Below are positions 5,812 through 8,022 of a stretch of DNA of 8,022 nucleotides, in pieces. How positions within the stretch are numbered: position 1 is the stretch's first letter; each line of letters starts with the position of its first letter. The stretch covers positions 1 through 8,022 of the forward strand of contig CAAEDZ010000055.1 of the NCBI GenBank assembly GCA_900754775.1, in the 5' to 3' direction. This stretch comes from Clostridia bacterium (GTDB taxonomy: Bacteria; Bacillota_A; Clostridia; Christensenellales; Aristaeellaceae). Both the position numbers and the translations under genes were made by a program. The notes under the pieces are model-generated. The model had not been told where the DNA came from. It saw nothing but the letters and a program-made list of their open reading frames with translations, and made no database searches.

Positions 5812-6551
5812 CTGCGGGATTTGTAGACATCCACCACCACCTGCTCTACGGCGTCGATGATGGCTCGCAGAGCCTGCAGATGTCGCTGAAAATGGCGCAG
5901 AAGGCCTACGCCGAGGGCACAAGGACCATCATCGCCACGCCGCACGTCACCCCGGGCGTCGAGCGCATAGCGCTGGATACCTTTGAAAAGCGCCTGCGCG
6001 AGTTGCGCGCCGCCTGCAAACGCGAGGGCATGGACCTGCGCATTTCCCTCGGCGCGGAGATACTTTACACGGACATGACCTGCCGCATGCTCGCCGATGG
6101 CGGCGTGCCGACGCTGGCCGGCACGCAGTACGTGCTGGTCGAGTTCATGCCGGGCGTGCGCTACGACGCGCTCTACAAGGCGGTCGAGGGCATACTGCGC
6201 GCCGGTTATCTCCCCATCGTCGCCCACGTAGAGCGCTACGCCTGTCTGGCGGCCTCTCCCAAGCGCGCCATCCAGCTCAAGGAGGACCTTGAGGACGTGC
6301 TTTTTCAGATGAACGCCAGCACCATCCTCGGCGGCAGAGGCTTTTTCAGCGACCGCCACACCCGCCACATGCTGGACGAAGGCCTGATCGACATCGCCGC
6401 CTCGGACGCGCACGACCTGCGCGTTCGCCCCACGCGGCTGCGCGAGGCATACGCGAAGCTGAAAGAGGATTACGACAGCGTCTATGCCGCCAACCTCACC
6501 GGCCTGGGCCGCAACGCCGGCTTCTGGCAGGCGCTCACGGAGAACATCTAA
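5808..6551 (+). CDS. CapC/YwqE-type PHP-family protein-tyrosine phosphatase
   Basis: This 247-residue metal-dependent phosphatase would reverse phosphorylation of the kinase's tyrosine cluster, completing the capsule phosphoregulation trio. PHP-domain metal ligands are visible in order: V-D-I-H-H-H (6-11) with V-D-D-G (16-19), A-T-P-H (43-46), G-A-E (82-84), V-A-H-V-E-R-Y (138-144) and S-D-A-H-D (199-203). The length is close to the roughly 250 residues usual for the family, and no motif is missing. ATGA overlap with the kinase gene and an AAGAGG site five bases upstream fix the start. A strong hairpin follows the stop. No signal peptide; cytosolic. Confidence 0.93.
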   Translation: MTAGFVDIHHHLLYGVDDGSQSLQMSLKMAQKAYAEGTRTIIATPHVTPGVERIALDTFEKRLRELRAACKREGMDLRISLGAEILYTDMTCRMLADGGVPTLAGTQYVLVEFMPGVRYDALYKAVEGILRAGYLPIVAHVERYACLAASPKRAIQLKEDLEDVLFQMNASTILGGRGFFSDRHTRHMLDEGLIDIAASDAHDLRVRPTRLREAYAKLKEDYDSVYAANLTGLGRNAGFWQALTENI

Positions 6552-6566
6552 GATACTCACAAGTGA

Positions 6567-6609
6567 AAAGAATGTCTGTTCCGCGCAAGCGCAGGAGCAG
6601 GCATTCTTT
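6567..6609 (+). terminator. Long terminator-like hairpin after the phosphatase gene
   Basis: AAAGAATG (6567-6574) pairs with CATTCTTT (6602-6609). The stem continues inward through TCTGTTCC/GGAGCAGG (two G-T pairs) to GCG/CGC around CAAG, about 19 pairs in all with one bulged A. The A-rich 5' and T-rich 3' arms make it potentially bidirectional, although the free T tract is short. It lies 15 bases after the phosphatase stop and separates it from the transferase gene. Confidence 0.65.
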
Positions 6610-6806
6610 GCATGAAACGGCGTCCGACAAGCCCATTCCCGTCATTCGACCGCCGCTCGCATAGGCCTTTACCGCAAATCTGCCGCGCGTCGGCTCAAGT
6701 TGTATCGGCTCGCGGGCATGGAACGGTCTGACAGGAAGTTATTTGCGACAACCGCGCCGCTTTCCAAGCATTTCCGCCGCCCAGCTCCACGCTCGGCGGC
6801 TTTCTG
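6610..6806. other. Gap with no convincing gene
   Basis: No reading frame here has a ribosome site with a domain-like product. One minor stem is GCCGCC (6776-6781) with GGCGGC (6795-6800), followed by TTT. Overlapping short frames exist on both strands between about 6695 and 6924 without support. Confidence 0.5.
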
Positions 6807-6893
6807 CCAACATCCGCTTTCAAACATCGAACCACCTGATCCCAAAGCTCATTTGGACATTCGCACGGTTCGATGTATGGAAACGGATCATGG
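6807..6893. ncRNA. Long imperfect hairpin; possible structured RNA or inverted-repeat element
   Basis: The left arm 6812-6833 pairs with 6867-6888 in 20 base pairs (one G-T). The runs are 10, 5 and 5 pairs, broken only by two single mismatches (6823 with 6877; 6817 with 6883). After a two-by-two internal loop, three further pairs join 6807-6809 to 6891-6893. The central perfect run is ACATCGAACC (6824-6833) with GGTTCGATGT (6867-6876). Inside the loop, CCAAA (6842-6846) pairs with TTTGG (6852-6856). A small GGCTT/AAGCC stem (6894-6898 with 6906-6910) follows. It may be a small RNA, a leader structure of the transferase gene, or a miniature inverted repeat; strand and class are unknown. Confidence 0.4.
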
Positions 6894-6958
6894 GGCTTCG
6901 GGGATAAGCCAGGCAACGGGATAAGTCAAGGCTCAAAAACACTAGAGGGGTTGGAAGC

Positions 6959-7975
6959 GTGAAAGCGATGAAAAAATCGCTGATAATGCGGGGAATGGTG
7001 CTGCTGCACTACGGGATTTCAGTGGCACTGTTTGTCGGCTGCTGGTGGTTGTTTTACAGGGATTTCGCGGATGGCTCAGCATTTGAAGCGGCGAATATTT
7101 CCGTCTATGCCTTCTATGCGGTCTCGCTGCTGATGCTCAGCCGCATTTACAGCGCCTACCGGGTGGGACTTTTGCATGTGGGCGATCTGATCTACGGACA
7201 GATGCTCTCCAACCTTATCAGCATGGCGTTGACATACGTGCTGGCCTGCGTGCTGGCACAAAAACCCATCAACCCGCTGGCAGGGCTGCTTTGCGCGGCG
7301 ATCCAGGCACTCATCAGCGCAGGTTGGACGATCCTGGCCAACCGGCTTTACTTCTCTCTGCACAAGCCCAAGCGCACGGTGGTGATCTACCGGGACGAAA
7401 ACGATCTGCGCAAACTGGAGGAGATCCGCTTTTTCGCCGAACGCTGGAGCGTGGAGCGCACGGTACAATGGGATGAGGAAAACGTCCATGATCTTCCGTA
7501 CGCGCAGGAAACGCCAGCCGCCCGGAGCTACAAGGACATCCAGAAACTGATTCAGATCATGGAGGACTACGAGGCGGTATTTGTCAGCGGCGTGAGCGCC
7601 ACGCTGCGCAACGGCATCGTGAAGTACTGCGTGGAGAAAAACAAGGCGTGCTACTTCGTGCCACACACAGGCGACGTCATTATCTCTGGAGCGGAGCATA
7701 TCCGCTCGTTCTCAGTACCCATCTGCCGGGCGAGGCGCAGCAAGCCCGCGCCGGAGTATCTGCTGGTCAAGCGGGCGATGGACATCGTACTTTCGCTGTT
7801 GATGCTCATCGTGACCAGTCCGTTCATCGCGATCGCGGCGCTGGCGATCTGGTGCTACGACCACGGGCCGGTGCTTTATAAACAGGTACGTTTGACGAAA
7901 GACGGCCGGCCGTTCGAGATATTAAATCTCCGATGGATGCAAGTTGTCCATGAGCTGCACAAAATACAGGCTTGA
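6959..7975 (+). pseudogene. Truncated polyprenyl-phosphate sugar-1-phosphate transferase (phosphoglycosyltransferase)
   Basis: Enzymes of this WcaJ/EpsL-type family start polymer assembly by putting a sugar-1-phosphate on undecaprenyl phosphate. The GTG at 6959 is chosen because AGAGGGG (6944-6950) lies eight bases upstream. The protein shows four N-terminal membrane helices (about 12-34, 47-64, 84-100 and 106-131) and a cytosolic domain (138-255). The catalytic domain's membrane segment follows (K-R-A-M-D-I-V-L-S at 271-279, helix to 298), then D-H-G-P-V-L-Y-K-Q-V-R-L-T-K-D-G-R-P-F (301-319). The family then expects F-x-I-L-K-F-R-S-M-R-x-D-A-E. Here I-L-N-L-R-W-M-Q-V-V-H-E appears and the frame stops at residue 338, whereas full-length relatives have roughly 450-470. 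The acidic catalytic residues and the rest of the domain are missing, so the product should be inactive, unless the window end carries an assembly error. Confidence 0.75.
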
Positions 7976-8022
7976 ATCAGATGGATTATTAGTACGAAAT
8001 ACACAACATTTTGGCTGCCCAA
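7922..8022. other. AT-richer terminal segment beyond the break in transferase similarity
   Basis: From about 7921 the sequence becomes clearly more AT-rich than the preceding operon. A plus frame is open from ATG 7950 to the edge (M-S-C-T-K-Y-R-L-E-S-D-G-L-L-V-R...), without a good ribosome site. A minus frame is open from the edge to a TAA at 7922-7924. Neither is recognised. No terminal inverted repeat or target duplication can be seen in the part shown. Confidence 0.35.

Noticed and set aside
5218..6560. Minus-strand frames opposite the kinase and phosphatase genes
   Set aside because: The plus-strand genes have complete catalytic motifs and good starts, so the antisense frames are by-products of codon composition.
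6824..6876. Integron attC site
   Set aside because: The inverted arms do not match the R'/R'' core consensus (GTTRRRY/RYYYAAC), and no integrase or cassette array is present.
6853..6881. Promoter for the transferase gene (TTGGAC-17-TATGGA)
   Set aside because: Spacing is correct but both boxes are weak and they lie within the long hairpin. Kept only as a possibility, not annotated.
6695..6924. 73-74 codon frames on both strands in the gap before the transferase
   Set aside because: The minus frame would need a TTG start with no ribosome site. The plus frame also lacks one. Both cross the long hairpin, which explains part of their mutual complementarity.
6901..6934. Imperfect 17-base tandem repeat (two GGGATAAG units)
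   Set aside because: Only the first eight bases are identical and there are just two copies; too weak to call a repeat element.

Overview
The window looks like chromosomal DNA of a GC-rich Bacillota, most likely a Clostridia-type gut or anaerobe lineage. The grounds are strong purine-rich Shine-Dalgarno sites, recognisable sigma-A type -35/-10 boxes, Gram-positive type capsule genes (a separate transmembrane modulator, tyrosine kinase and PHP phosphatase, rather than a fused Wzc), and a LoaP-like NusG paralog. No taxon-specific marker is present, so this placement is an inference.

Left part (1-1323, minus strand): two small genes of unknown function. One encodes a two-helix membrane protein with a cytosolic beta-rich domain (58-645). 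It has a clear promoter with an inverted repeat in its spacer, and a strong intrinsic terminator at the window start. The other encodes a small all-helical, possibly ferritin-like or four-helix-bundle protein (754-1188). Its probable promoter diverges from that of the capsule operon.

Middle and right (1351-6609, plus strand): an exopolysaccharide/capsule operon. A near-consensus promoter (1351-1379) is followed by a leader of about 340 nt rich in hairpins. Then come loaP (NusG-family antiterminator), an LCP-family cell-wall ligase, a secreted acidic protein of unknown function, a Wzz/CapA-type chain-length modulator, a CapB/YwqD-type BY-kinase and a CapC/YwqE-type PHP tyrosine phosphatase. 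Terminator-like or attenuator-like hairpins lie after the LCP gene, in the gap before wzz, and after the phosphatase gene. This is what would be expected if LoaP lets polymerase read through to distal genes. The model is that LoaP controls elongation, the kinase/modulator/phosphatase trio controls polymer synthesis and length, and LCP links the polymer to the wall.

Right end (6610-8022): a gap of about 400 bp with no convincing gene but a long imperfect hairpin (6807-6893). It is followed by the start of a polyprenyl-phosphate sugar-1-phosphate transferase (6959-7975). That gene loses its family similarity at about 7920, exactly before the catalytic region, and ends early. The last 100 bases are more AT-rich. 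The cause may be gene decay, insertion or rearrangement, or a contig-edge artefact; the window cannot distinguish these.
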